The translations under genes and the position numbers were made by a program. Source: UBA6163 sp041753075 (GTDB lineage: Bacteria > Planctomycetota > Planctomycetia > Pirellulales > Pirellulaceae). From it: a stretch of DNA of 64,000 nt. The stretch's first letter is position 1. Every line of letters begins with the position of its first letter. This document shows positions 25,777-35,046 of the stretch, piece by piece. Under the pieces are notes generated by a model. It searched no databases and had not been told where the DNA came from. It saw nothing but the letters and a program-made list of their open reading frames with translations. Location: assembly GCA_041753075.1 (NCBI GenBank), contig JBGSVE010000114.1, positions 1-64,000 on the forward strand, in the 5' to 3' direction.

Positions 25777-25980
25777 CTACCGCGGACGACGACAGACGTT
25801 GTATTTCAACAATCGCAAGTCGGATAACTCTTGGTCGATATCTTCCTCGCTGGCATCACTGCCCAGCGTCTTCTTGATCTCCAATCGCAACAGATCCGAG
25901 AACCGAATGCGAGCACGGCGCAGAATTTGACGCAGCGTCGCGGCGGTCATCGATTCGCCGGACACATCTTGAACCCTCAC
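25777..25980 (-). pseudogene. C-terminal tail of a sigma-70-like factor (planctomycete type)
   Basis: The 67 residues TLRQILRRARIRFSDLLRLE and SDASEEDIDQELSDLRLL match the conserved end of long planctomycete sigma-70-family proteins: the end of the recognition helix, then an amphipathic tail. Regions 2 and most of 4 are absent. It converges on the methyltransferase, stopping at the next base. The start ATG at 25980 overlaps the DUF4331 fragment on the other strand. Alternatively it is a chance small protein; I hold this at moderate confidence. Confidence 0.4.
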
Positions 25981-26160
25981 AAGAAAACCTACTATTGCCT
26001 CGCGTTTCTATCGATGGGATTCTTTGGAATGACCGCGTCATTGGCGGCTGACCACCTCGATGTGCCGATGGTCGAAACCGACTGCCGCTTGGACAATAAC
26101 GACGTCTACAGATTTCAATCGCCGCGGACCTCGTTAAACGTCGTTTTGGTGATGACGACC
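25969..26160 (+). pseudogene. DUF4331 family protein, N-terminal fragment
   Basis: From a possible TTG at 25969 the plus strand reads a signal-peptide-like start (FLSMGFFGMTASLAADHLDV) and PMVETDCRLDNNDVYRFQSP, the DUF4331 opening with its DxNDxYxFxSP block. Homology ends after VLVMTTTSQL near 26160, and the frame runs on into unrelated sequence. DUF4331 proteins are 400 or more residues and exported. The fragment joins directly to cyclase-type sequence, which suggests a deletion. Confidence 0.6.
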
Positions 26161-26236
26161 ACTTCGCAGCTACCTACAAGCCGAGAATGCCTTTCGCGGC
26201 GCGATCTTATCGCAGTCAGATTCAAAAGCTGCCAAG

Positions 26237-27151
26237 GTGTACCTCGCCCAATCGCTGTTGGCTCAACATCGGTTCGTGAATCGGCGTCGCTCGCCAGCGA
26301 AGTCGTCGCCGCGGTGCCCGGCGCTGCGGTGGCGTGGGCCGTCAATCAAGCAGGCCATCGAACTGGAAACCAAAACGACCGGCTTGTCGATTTGCGAAGG
26401 TCACGATCGAATCCGCTGTCCACAATGGTCACAATCGCTCGCCTTTCGCGTTGACAAAGCCGAGTCGAACGCGGAGTCCAGTGCCGTGCTGATGCCAAGC
26501 GGAAGTACCTTTGAACCTGAAGCGCTGGGGGACCGCGAGCAACTGATTACTATCAGCAGCGAATTGGAACGCGACATTGTGCTACGCGTTGAACGTACGA
26601 CCTCGCATGATGATGTTGTGACCGCCGCGCAGACAACGTCACTGGAAAACTTTCGCCGCCTGTTTCCAAACGAAGTTGTCGGCACTGATCGTCCGGCGTC
26701 ACTTCGTTGCGTCTACTTTCTGGCGAGCGAAGCCGTGTTCGACGACTCGATCTTGCGAATCATTGGCGACAACGAATTGTACGGCGAGATCCAGAAGCTT
26801 TTTGAGCGATTGCGGGCCATGGTCGCCGATCACGGCGGTTCGTTGGTCAAAACGATTGGCAATGGCGGGCTGGCGGTATTCGTGGATGGCAACGATGCAC
26901 TTGAGGCAGGCCAGAAGCTGTTAAACACGATCAGCAGCCCGCTGCAAATCCGCGCTGCGATCCACTCCGAGTCCGCAGTTCTTGCCAACGTCAATGGAAC
27001 GGTCGAGTACTTTGGCAAGACCGTGCAAGAAACGCTGGAACACGCAAAACACGGCGAGCCAGACTCAATCCTGATCACGCAAGGCGTCGCTGCACCGTCA
27101 ATCTGCCCTTTGCAACGCGATCCGCTAACGTCATCATCGGGCAATTGCTAA
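26237..27151 (+). pseudogene. Class III adenylate/guanylate-cyclase-like protein with missing catalytic residues
   Basis: The frame (GTG 26237) has a middle region SSELERDIVLRVERTTSHDD, TSLENFRRLFPNEVVGTD resembling the DUF5939-type segment that precedes cyclase domains. A cyclase homology domain follows: LFERLRAMVADHGGSLVKTI, GNGGLAVFVDGNDALEAGQK and HSESAVLANVNGTVEYFGKT. In active enzymes the strand before helix 1 carries FxDIxGFT and the later motif reads GD; here these are YFLASEAVF and GN, so both metal-binding Asp are gone. The first part of the frame is unrelated. Either a degenerate pseudo-cyclase or a decayed gene; the neighbouring debris favours decay. Confidence 0.55.
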
Positions 27152-28560
27152 ACGCCCGGAATCAGCCACGAAAACACGAGCGTCCAAAACAGCGCTGACA
27201 GTCCCATTGCGATGGTTAGCGGCGATACTGTTCGCAAGCCTTCCGCATCAGTCATGCCGCTCATCTTGCACATGATCCAAAATCCACTGTCGGTCATCCA
27301 ACTTATTGGCTTGCTTCCGGCACCGATCGCCATCGCCACGTAGACCGGATGGAATGGCAAATGACTGACATCCGCCAAGCCTTGAAGTACCCCAGCGGCG
27401 GTAATCATGGCAACGGTGGCGCTGCCCTGCAGCGTGCGAATCGCGGCGGTTACCAGGAACACGACCACCAATAACATTGGCCCCGAAACGTTGATCGCCA
27501 AGTCGCCCACGGCTGGCGCGATTCCGGCCTGGCGCAGCATCGCACCGAATGCGCCACCAGCCGACGTGATCAAGATAATTTGACCGCCGCCAGCAAGCGC
27601 CCGCGTGATCGCGCCACGACGATCGTGACCCTGGGGCGCGTAACGCAACAGGCTAAGCGCAAAGAGTGCGGCAATCCCCATCGCGACGTTGCGATCACAA
27701 GCAACTTCGAGCGCGCGCCCGGCAATTCCGGAAAGGTCCATTTTCCAAGCATCAGCGATGGCACCGATACTGATCAACAAAACGGGCACGATGATTGGCA
27801 ATAGCGAGTACCACAGCGGCGGATTCGGACCTTGATCGTTCGCCGGCAGGTCGTCAATGTCTAAGTCTTCGCGCAGCGGAACAATCGTCAGACGATTCAA
27901 CAATCGCGCCGCCGCCAACGATGAAATGCTGCTGCACGCGCCGATTCCCAGCCCCGTCAACATCATGGTAAGCAAGTCAACGCCGATAATGTCAGCGACC
28001 TGCAATGGCCCAGGTGTGGGTGGCACCAAAGAGTGCGCGATCGAACCACCGGCCATGATTGCCAGCACAAACAAAACATAATCCTTGCCTACTTGCTTTC
28101 GCAGCGACCGAGCCAACGGCATCATCAAATAGAACACCGTATCAAAGTAAACCGGAATCCCCAGAATGAACGAACTGGCGGCGATCGCTTCGGGCGCGAA
28201 TCGTTCGCCGCTCCAGTGCAACAATTTGTTAATAATGGTCTGCGCCGCACCGCTTTCCAGCAAACAAATCCCGACGATGCTGGCCAACGCGATCAAAATA
28301 CCAACTTGACCAGCCGTTTCACCAAAAGCTTTTGCCAACCTTTCTGGACCGGGCGTTGCGATCAATGAATCGGCTTGCTGCGAAGTCAATTTTCCTTTGC
28401 TGATTTCGTCATCCGTATATCGCCGCAGCGCAGGAGTAGGAGTCAAAACCGCAACCAACAATGCCGCGCCCAACAGCGCCAACATCGCATGTGTTTTGAA
28501 ATAGAGTACCGCGACCAGGATTAGAATCGCGGCGAAAAGTACCAACCACCAAATGCCCAC
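27148..28560 (-). CDS. GntP-family gluconate/organic-acid permease
   Basis: A 470-residue transporter with about 12-13 hydrophobic segments from a GTG start (MGIWWLVLFAAILILVAVLY). GntP blocks: AGQVGILIALASIVGICLLE, LGIPVYFDTVFYLMMPLARS, AGGSIAHSLVPPTPGPLQVA and MTDSGFWIMCKMSGMTDAEG at the C-terminus. The PVYFDT and VPPTPGP motifs are hallmarks of the substrate path. The family imports gluconate, glycerate or related hydroxy acids with protons. The nearest metabolic genes do not define the substrate. Confidence 0.9.
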   Translation of the reverse strand: MGIWWLVLFAAILILVAVLYFKTHAMLALLGAALLVAVLTPTPALRRYTDDEISKGKLTSQQADSLIATPGPERLAKAFGETAGQVGILIALASIVGICLLESGAAQTIINKLLHWSGERFAPEAIAASSFILGIPVYFDTVFYLMMPLARSLRKQVGKDYVLFVLAIMAGGSIAHSLVPPTPGPLQVADIIGVDLLTMMLTGLGIGACSSISSLAAARLLNRLTIVPLREDLDIDDLPANDQGPNPPLWYSLLPIIVPVLLISIGAIADAWKMDLSGIAGRALEVACDRNVAMGIAALFALSLLRYAPQGHDRRGAITRALAGGGQIILITSAGGAFGAMLRQAGIAPAVGDLAINVSGPMLLVVVFLVTAAIRTLQGSATVAMITAAGVLQGLADVSHLPFHPVYVAMAIGAGSKPISWMTDSGFWIMCKMSGMTDAEGLRTVSPLTIAMGLSALFWTLVFSWLIPGV

Positions 28561-28599
28561 TTTATGCTCGCCTTGTGTTGCTGCGATGCGTCGAAGCGG

Positions 28600-28896
28600 T
28601 CACGCGGCGGGTTCAATTCGATTGAGGCCGCAGACCTCTTTGCTCTCGATCATACCTTCAACGCTTGAAGAAAACTCCGTAAAGTGGGGCGTCTGCTTGT
28701 GCGCGTCGAAAGCGGCTGGGTTTGTATAAAGTTCGTACAAGAAGAAGTGGCCGGGTTTGGCCGGGTCTTCACAAACATCAAATTGCAAACAACCCGGTTC
28801 GTGCGTTTTGGAATTGATTGCTTGACGGATGACGATTTGGCGAAAGGCATCGATGTGATCGGGTTTGATCGAGAAGTGGACGGCAATGACAAACAT
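28600..28896 (-). CDS. Antibiotic-biosynthesis-monooxygenase-fold protein (putative quinol monooxygenase)
   Basis: A 98-residue single ABM ferredoxin-like domain: MFVIAVHFSIKPDHIDAFRQ, EPGCLQFDVCEDPAKPGHFF, LYELYTNPAAFDAHKQTPHF. The conserved His and Phe/Tyr positions of YgiN/LsrG-type proteins are present. Members oxidise quinols or degrade signal molecules as dimers without a cofactor. It lies 15 bases downstream of the aspartate kinase in the same direction; the association is probably only positional. Confidence 0.8.
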   Translation of the reverse strand: MFVIAVHFSIKPDHIDAFRQIVIRQAINSKTHEPGCLQFDVCEDPAKPGHFFLYELYTNPAAFDAHKQTPHFTEFSSSVEGMIESKEVCGLNRIEPAA

Positions 28897-28911
28897 CTTG
28901 TGCCTGTTGGT

Positions 28912-30723
28912 TCACGAAGTTGAAGTGCGAAGCGATTGTGCGAAAGCGGCGTTGACCAGTCGCAATGCATCACCGGCACGATCCGCAGCGATCACGGCGT
29001 TGACCTGCAATTCGCTGGTGTTGATCATTTGCACGTTGATGCCGGCGTCGGACAATGTTTTGAACAAGATGGTGCCAACTTGGGTATGACTGCGCAGACC
29101 AATCCCGCTGACTGTCAGCTTGGCGATTTGCCCTTCACCCTGGGCACCGCGCATGTTGTGTTTTTTGCTGATCGAGTTGGCGACTTCCAGACTGCGTTTG
29201 AGTTCTTTGTCGGCGATCGTAAAACTGATGCTGGTCGAGCCATCTTCGCTGTCATATCCCTGGACGATCATGTCAATAAAAATCTTCGCATCACCTAGCG
29301 TTTCAAACACATCCGCCGCGATCCCGGGCGTGTCGGGGACGCCGCTGAGCGTCACGCGGGCTTGATCGCCGGTCAACGAGATTCCCGTTAACGTCAATTC
29401 TTCGAGTGCGTCGTCGCGCAGCCGCGAGATCAATGACTCAACATCGGTGGTTGTCTCACGGTCAGCACGAATTTGTTTCCAGCTACGCGAGTCAGCCGGT
29501 GCCGTATCGAGGGCAAACGCTTGATGAACGGCCCGCAGCGCATTGAACGCCTGATCGCGTGGGACCAATGCGGAAATCTTGATTTCGCTGGTTGAAATCA
29601 TTTGAATGTTGACGCCGGACACCGCCAAAGCGCGGAACATTCGCGACGCGACACCCGATTGCGATGCCATCCCCAAACCGACAACGGAGACTTTCGAGAC
29701 TTCGCTGTCGTGCGTGATGCCTTCGGCACGAAGTGCTGCGGCGGGAGCTTTCAACGCTTCGAGCGTGCCAGTGAGTTCGCCGCCAGGCACGGTGAATGAG
29801 ATGTCCGCGCGACCTTGGCTGCCGACGTTTTGGACAACCATATCGACGGCAATTTTCTTCGCTGCGATGGCTGAAAAAATAGCCAGACTTGTGCCTGGTA
29901 TGTCCGGCACGCCTAAGACCGTGACGCGAGCTTCGTCTTTGGTCAACGTTGCACCGCTGACCGGTGCGGTGCGGGACTGGGCCTCGGCCACAATCATCGA
30001 ACCCTCGATGTCCGAAAAGCTGCTGCGAACGTGAATCGGAACATTAAATTTCTTGGCAAACTCAATCGAACGGCTGTGCATCACACCGGCTCCGAGGCTG
30101 GCGAGCTCGAGCATTTCATCGTAACTGACTACTTCGACCCGCCGGGCTTCGGCGCGCACCCGCGGGTCGGTGGTGTAGACGCCATCGACATCGGTATAAA
30201 TCTCGCAAGCGTCGGCTCCCAAGACGGCGGCCAGCGCCACGGCGGTGGTATCGCTGCCACCGCGACCGAGCGTGGTGATGTTGAGGTCATCATCGATACC
30301 TTGGAAGCCAGCCGCGATGACGATGTTGCCGGCGTCGAGCAACCGCGCAATCCGCTCGGTCGAAATCGATTGAATGCGTGCTTTGGTAAACGTGTTGTCG
30401 GTGCGGATGCCGATTTGGCCACCCGTTAAACTGACTGCCTTGGCTCCGAGTGAATCGATCGCCATCGCGACTAGCGCGACACTGACTTGTTCGCCGGTGC
30501 TGAGCAGCATGTCCATTTCGCGAGCCGGAGGCGACGCGCTGATTTGATTCGCCAGGTCGACCAAGTGATCGGTCTGGTGCCCCATCGCGCTAACGACCAT
30601 GAGCACTTGATGACCCTCGATCTGGGCGCGAATGGCTTTGCGCGCCGCAGCGCGGATCTTTTCGGGATCGGCAACGCTGGTGCCGCCAAACTTCTGAACG
30701 ATCAATGACTTTTTCGCTGACAT
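28912..30723 (-). CDS. Aspartate kinase with four ACT domains
   Basis: Catalyses ATP-dependent phosphorylation of aspartate, the first step to lysine, threonine and methionine. ATG 30723 gives 603 residues against about 400-450 for common forms. The kinase domain spans roughly 1-235 (LIVQKFGGTSVADPEKIRAA, LGRGGSDTTAVALAAVLGAD, EIYTDVDGVYTTDPR). The regulatory part is duplicated: ACT-like units start near VTVLGVPDIPGTSLAIF, VSVVGLGMASQSGVAS, VTLSGVPDTPGIAADVF and LTVSGIGLRSHTQVGT, with linkers between the two pairs. Four-ACT kinases are known from Synechocystis, with concerted Lys/Thr inhibition. It is downstream of the ApgM-type gene on the same strand. Confidence 0.93.
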   Translation of the reverse strand: MSAKKSLIVQKFGGTSVADPEKIRAAARKAIRAQIEGHQVLMVVSAMGHQTDHLVDLANQISASPPAREMDMLLSTGEQVSVALVAMAIDSLGAKAVSLTGGQIGIRTDNTFTKARIQSISTERIARLLDAGNIVIAAGFQGIDDDLNITTLGRGGSDTTAVALAAVLGADACEIYTDVDGVYTTDPRVRAEARRVEVVSYDEMLELASLGAGVMHSRSIEFAKKFNVPIHVRSSFSDIEGSMIVAEAQSRTAPVSGATLTKDEARVTVLGVPDIPGTSLAIFSAIAAKKIAVDMVVQNVGSQGRADISFTVPGGELTGTLEALKAPAAALRAEGITHDSEVSKVSVVGLGMASQSGVASRMFRALAVSGVNIQMISTSEIKISALVPRDQAFNALRAVHQAFALDTAPADSRSWKQIRADRETTTDVESLISRLRDDALEELTLTGISLTGDQARVTLSGVPDTPGIAADVFETLGDAKIFIDMIVQGYDSEDGSTSISFTIADKELKRSLEVANSISKKHNMRGAQGEGQIAKLTVSGIGLRSHTQVGTILFKTLSDAGINVQMINTSELQVNAVIAADRAGDALRLVNAAFAQSLRTSTS

Positions 30724-30770
30724 GAAAACGAACGCGAACACGTGTAAGGAAAGAAAAATTTAGAAGCGCT

Positions 30771-32021
30771 CTACGAACTCTTGCTGGCGATAAAATGGTC
30801 CATCAGGTCCCAGCCCTTTGGAAATGACAGGCCAGACGCTGCTGCGGCAATCTCGTCGTAGGTTGATTGCGAGTCGGCGTTGATACCAGTTCCAGCGATC
30901 ACAAACGGCACATCGCCGTGGCTGTGCTTTTTAGTTTCACAAGGCGTTGGATGATCGGGCGTAATAAGAATGCGATGCTCGCCGTATTTCTTGAGTTCCT
31001 CCGCCAACGGCCCGACGATCCATTGATCAATCTGCTGCAGCGCCTCGATCTTGGCATCGGCGCGGCCTTCGTGTGACGCTTCATCGGGAGCTTCGATGTG
31101 AACGCAAACGATGTCGTAATGCGCCAACGCGGCGCAGGCGGCGCGACCCTTGGCAGCGTAGTCGGTATCGAGATAGCCGGTCGCTCCGGACACTTCGATT
31201 CGTGGCCAACCTGCCAACGCCGCGATGCCGCGTAGCAGGTCGACCGCCGTGATCATCACGCCGCGCACGCCAAATCGCAACTCAAAACTTGGCAACTGCG
31301 GTGCCCCGCCGAGTCCCCACAACCAAACGTTGGTTGCCGGTCGCTTACCCGCAGCGACGCGTTTGGCGTTGATTGGATGTGAGGCAAACAGATCGAAGCT
31401 GCGACTCATCAGCGAAACCAACAAGTCGCTGCCCGGACCGCGCGGATAGTGGTCATCGACCGACATGTCAGTGATGTCATGCGGAGCTTTTGAGCGGGTG
31501 TCGCGCGAGAACGGCGACGGCGTCGATTCGTCACCGCGATAGATCAACAGGTTGCGATAGCTGACGCCGGGAATGAATTGCAAACTCGCCGGCGACAGTC
31601 CGAACAAGTCCGCTGGGCTTGCCGAGTCGATCAATTCGCGTTGCAGCGAAGCGAGCAGCTCAGTCGCTTCGGCGGTGGAAATATGGTCGGCGGTGAAGTC
31701 GATCATCACTTGGTCTTCAACGGTGACCAAATTGCAGCGAACGGCCCAATCGCCGGCACTGAGCGAGATATTTTGGGCGGCGGCTTCCAGCGGCGCGCGG
31801 CCGGTGAAGAATTCGTCGGGGTCGTAGCCGAGCAAACACAGGTTGGCGACCTCCGAACCGGCCGGCAAGTGCTTGGGTGTATTGTTGCTGAGGCCAACAA
31901 TGCCCCGCGCGGCAAGCCGGTCCAGGTGCGGCAGTTTGGCGGCCTGCAGCGGCGTTTGGCCAGCCAACAAATCAATCGGTTCGTCGGCGCAGCCGTCGGG
32001 AATAATGATTGCGTATTTCAT
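30771..32021 (-). CDS. ApgM-type phosphoglycerate mutase homologue, candidate homoserine kinase
   Basis: The 416-residue alkaline-phosphatase-superfamily protein has MKYAIIIPDGCADEPIDLLA with the first metal Asp, AGSEVANLCLLGYDP with the nucleophile Ser, CVHIEAPDEASHEGRADAKI and ITPDHPTPCETKKHSHGDVP with metal-binding residues. This is the archaeal-type cofactor-independent phosphoglycerate mutase family (COG3635). A subgroup (TIGR02535) is proposed to be a homoserine kinase because it sits in threonine operons. Here it is directly upstream of aspartate kinase, which fits that idea. The two activities cannot be separated by eye. Confidence 0.8.
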   Translation of the reverse strand: MKYAIIIPDGCADEPIDLLAGQTPLQAAKLPHLDRLAARGIVGLSNNTPKHLPAGSEVANLCLLGYDPDEFFTGRAPLEAAAQNISLSAGDWAVRCNLVTVEDQVMIDFTADHISTAEATELLASLQRELIDSASPADLFGLSPASLQFIPGVSYRNLLIYRGDESTPSPFSRDTRSKAPHDITDMSVDDHYPRGPGSDLLVSLMSRSFDLFASHPINAKRVAAGKRPATNVWLWGLGGAPQLPSFELRFGVRGVMITAVDLLRGIAALAGWPRIEVSGATGYLDTDYAAKGRAACAALAHYDIVCVHIEAPDEASHEGRADAKIEALQQIDQWIVGPLAEELKKYGEHRILITPDHPTPCETKKHSHGDVPFVIAGTGINADSQSTYDEIAAAASGLSFPKGWDLMDHFIASKSS

Positions 32022-32114
32022 GGGGAAAAACTGAGACTGGGGGCCAGGGGAACAAAGAGTGTAGTAGGCCCCAAGCCGTGAACAAGCCGGTACAGCCCGC
32101 CGCCGGCGTTCCCG

Positions 32115-34106
32115 TTAGTTTTCCGCACCGACCAGGGCGACGCGATCACCGGAATCAATCGCCTTCATGTGTTCCAGCAAGATTCGCCGGACTTCGAGGA
32201 TTGCCGCATCGGTCGTGTGGATTTCAGTGTGATGGGCGGTAACAATTTTTTCGCTCACTGAGTCGGGCGTGCGAGCGCTGACGATGTCAACGATCCCGTC
32301 GCTGTCGCGTTTGGCTCCGATGAACGAACGACTGTCGATCACACCGATGATATTGTGGTAAGCCACGCCGGGTGCTTTTTTGGCCCGCGCCATAACGGGA
32401 AAAATCGGCGACTCGGGTGCCAGCGAATCGATCGCATTGCTGACGGTAAGTAATGTATTGTCACGGAACAGTCCGGGGTTCTCACGCGTCAAGGTGCTGG
32501 CCGTCAGCACGTTCATCTGCGGCAAGCGAATCAACTTGCGCGCCACCCAGCGAGTGTAGTCGTTGGCAAATTCGCTTCCCGCGTGTGGTGTACCAATTGT
32601 GACGACGCGGCGGATCGATTGGTTGGCATGAAACTTCAACGTGCTGACTAACTTGACGCGGTCTGCCTCGGGACCGCGCAGGTTTTCCGGTGGTTGGTCG
32701 CTGACGATCCGCCAAAAGTCGTCGCCGCTTTCGATCGTCTGCATCCGGCTGACCAATCCGCCCATGCTGTGTCCGACGAACACCATTTGATCAAGCGGCG
32801 TATCGGTGTGGTTGCGGTCGATCGCCAATCGCATATCGGACAAGTCTTTGCGAAGCTGAGTCGCGCTGATCCAAAACGGTTGGCCCGATGGATAAAGATA
32901 AAACCAGAACTGATAACGCTTGCGGATCTCCGGATAACTGCGCAGATCGTTGAACATATCCATCCATGTCAACGGACTGCTCCACAAACCGTGTACCATC
33001 ACCACGGGGATACGTTTCGGATCATACGGTTCGATCATGTACAAGCCGCGACGACTTTGGGTGTCGTTCGGATTAAGCAATCCTTCGGTGGCGAGATTGC
33101 GTTGGCGGAACTCGGGGCTGTCCAAAAAGAACGCCAGCGGCGTGGTCAAATCGGTTTCCAACGGCACCCAGTTCGACGCCAATTGAATTTGGTTGACCTG
33201 CAGCGGGTCGTAAAAATCAAGCACACACTCAGGCGAACCGCCCATCCGTTTTTCACCGCTCTTGGCGCTACAACGCATCATCGCCGTAACCGCAAACGAC
33301 AACCCGTCGGGATAATATCGTTCGCGCGGGTCCGACGGATCGAGCGGTTTGCGAACGGCGATTAACGGCACGCCAAGTCCGTAGGTGGTATGTCGATTGT
33401 GCAGCGTTTGGATGTTGTAGTCGCTGACAAACTCATAGTGATCAAATTCATCCGCGTTCCACCCACCGCGGATTGCCGTGCGCACTGAGAATGTGCGGCC
33501 GGGTGTTTCGATTGTGTAAGTTTGATTGGGGCGCAGTTTGTGGTCGGTACACAGCAGCCGCAACGTGTCTTCGAGCGATTCGTTGTACAACTCACAAGCG
33601 TCGCGGAACTGGGGATCGTAATGATTACGACTGTCGGCCAAATCTTCGGAGAATAGGAAGTCATAACTGTTGGCCAGCGAGATGCCGAAGTAGGTCAAGG
33701 CTTCGGATGCTTTGCCGGCGCGCTCGGCGCGCTTGCCTTCGACATAGGCAACTTCGCTGAGTGCATAGATCAACTCGGCGTCGTTGGTTTCGTCGATCGC
33801 CTTGCGGATGGTGACCAACGATTCGCCACCGTGTTCGTTATAGTCGTCGATCAAGCCGAATCGCTTGAGCGCGTTTTGCGCCCGCTCGGTCACCTTGGGT
33901 CCGCTGCGGGTCAGCAGTGACAACTGGGCTTCGAGTGCGTTCTCGCGGCTGGACCGATTGGCCAAGTAGCGCGTCGTCGTACAACCCGTGGACGCAAGCG
34001 TTAGGGTAATGAACAAGCAACCAATGATGGCATGAACCGACGATCCGACGAGCGCGCCGCGGGGCGCGCGCCGTGGCGATTGCTCGCACGTCGATCCAAC
34101 GGTCAT
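32115..34106 (-). CDS. Lipoprotein alpha/beta-hydrolase (esterase/lipase-like)
   Basis: A 663-residue exported protein: basic start, hydrophobic segment HAIIGCLFITLTLASTGCTT with a lipobox (ASTGC) around residue 42, then a helical N-terminal region to about 280. The hydrolase domain follows: VVMVHGLWSSPLTWMDMFND (oxyanion), nucleophile elbow FVGHSMGGLVSRMQT, VVTIGTPHAGSEFANDYTRW and a C-terminal His region TAHHTEIHTTD. The substrate is unknown. It is probably anchored in the outer or inner membrane facing the periplasm. It is followed by a convergent gap; upstream lies the methyltransferase on the same strand. Confidence 0.82.
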   Translation of the reverse strand: MTVGSTCEQSPRRAPRGALVGSSVHAIIGCLFITLTLASTGCTTTRYLANRSSRENALEAQLSLLTRSGPKVTERAQNALKRFGLIDDYNEHGGESLVTIRKAIDETNDAELIYALSEVAYVEGKRAERAGKASEALTYFGISLANSYDFLFSEDLADSRNHYDPQFRDACELYNESLEDTLRLLCTDHKLRPNQTYTIETPGRTFSVRTAIRGGWNADEFDHYEFVSDYNIQTLHNRHTTYGLGVPLIAVRKPLDPSDPRERYYPDGLSFAVTAMMRCSAKSGEKRMGGSPECVLDFYDPLQVNQIQLASNWVPLETDLTTPLAFFLDSPEFRQRNLATEGLLNPNDTQSRRGLYMIEPYDPKRIPVVMVHGLWSSPLTWMDMFNDLRSYPEIRKRYQFWFYLYPSGQPFWISATQLRKDLSDMRLAIDRNHTDTPLDQMVFVGHSMGGLVSRMQTIESGDDFWRIVSDQPPENLRGPEADRVKLVSTLKFHANQSIRRVVTIGTPHAGSEFANDYTRWVARKLIRLPQMNVLTASTLTRENPGLFRDNTLLTVSNAIDSLAPESPIFPVMARAKKAPGVAYHNIIGVIDSRSFIGAKRDSDGIVDIVSARTPDSVSEKIVTAHHTEIHTTDAAILEVRRILLEHMKAIDSGDRVALVGAEN

Positions 34107-34203
34107 CGGCTACTTCCGTGTTTTTCCAATAGTTCAAGACGCGAAACGTTGGCTCCGCTGCCATGCGGAACCCTCGTAGACTAGGAAAAATGCGTCGCGC
34201 GTG

Positions 34204-35046
34204 TCAATTCAAACGCGAATCGTCTCGCGTGAACACGTATTCATTGCATCCCCAGCCTTTTCCAACGGTTTTTAGCCGCTGGATGCGAAAACCCTGGACC
34301 GCCAAAGACTCGATCAATCGCTCTGGCGTACTGACCTCGAAGGGCAAACCGCCGACCCAATCGACCCAGTCGTACCAAGCTGACATTCCGCGGTCACGAT
34401 TTTTCGCCGCCCAATCGGCAAACGGCAACGGATTGCGTCCGTGGATCAATCGCGCAAGTGCAAACTTCGCTTCATAGATCGCGGCGATCGCGACGACCCA
34501 GGCCGGTCGCAGCGCTTGGGGCAGCCGGTGATATGTGTTCTTGATCATCGTCCATCGCCCGCTTGCGGCACCTTGGTCGTTGTAGATCGCGATGCACAGC
34601 GTGCCACCGTTTTTGACCAGCGAAGCGGCATTGCCAATCGCGTCGTCCATTTGGCCGGTGTGATGCAGCACGCCCCAGGAATACACAATGTCAAACTGGC
34701 CCAGCGATGTGACGTAATCGCGATCAAGGATCGAACCCCACTCGACTCGCCAGTGCGGGTTGTCGGAACCGAATCGTTGTTTCATTTCCGATGTGCATGC
34801 GACCGAGGCTTGGTCAAAGTCGAAAGAGTGAACCGCCGCACCGAGAGCATGCGCCGACAAGCTAGCCAGGCCCGATCCGCTGCCGATGTCGAGAAACGAC
34901 TTGTCGGTCAAGTCTTTGGCGTCCAACAACCCAGCCAGTGATTCGGTCGATGCCTCGATACGATCGCGGTTGACGTGGCAAAGAAATTGAGTCCAGTTTT
35001 TGCCAAATTCGAACCGCTGCGATTCGGACGACTGGCTCACGTCCAC
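34204..35046 (-). CDS. Class I SAM-dependent methyltransferase
   Basis: The 280-residue protein has motif I SFLDIGSGSGLASLSAHALG, an acidic residue ending strand 2 (VHSFDFDQAS), and FDIVYSWGVLHHTGQMDDAI, with LVKNGGTLCIAIYNDQG at post-motif positions. The HTGQMDDA loop and a long C-terminal helical part (YHRLPQALRPAWVVAIAAIY) resemble the UbiE/Methyltransf_25 type. The GTG start at 35046, or a second GTG at 35040 that overlaps the yifB stop as GTGA, are both plausible. The substrate is unknown. Confidence 0.8.
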   Translation of the reverse strand: MDVSQSSESQRFEFGKNWTQFLCHVNRDRIEASTESLAGLLDAKDLTDKSFLDIGSGSGLASLSAHALGAAVHSFDFDQASVACTSEMKQRFGSDNPHWRVEWGSILDRDYVTSLGQFDIVYSWGVLHHTGQMDDAIGNAASLVKNGGTLCIAIYNDQGAASGRWTMIKNTYHRLPQALRPAWVVAIAAIYEAKFALARLIHGRNPLPFADWAAKNRDRGMSAWYDWVDWVGGLPFEVSTPERLIESLAVQGFRIQRLKTVGKGWGCNEYVFTRDDSRLN

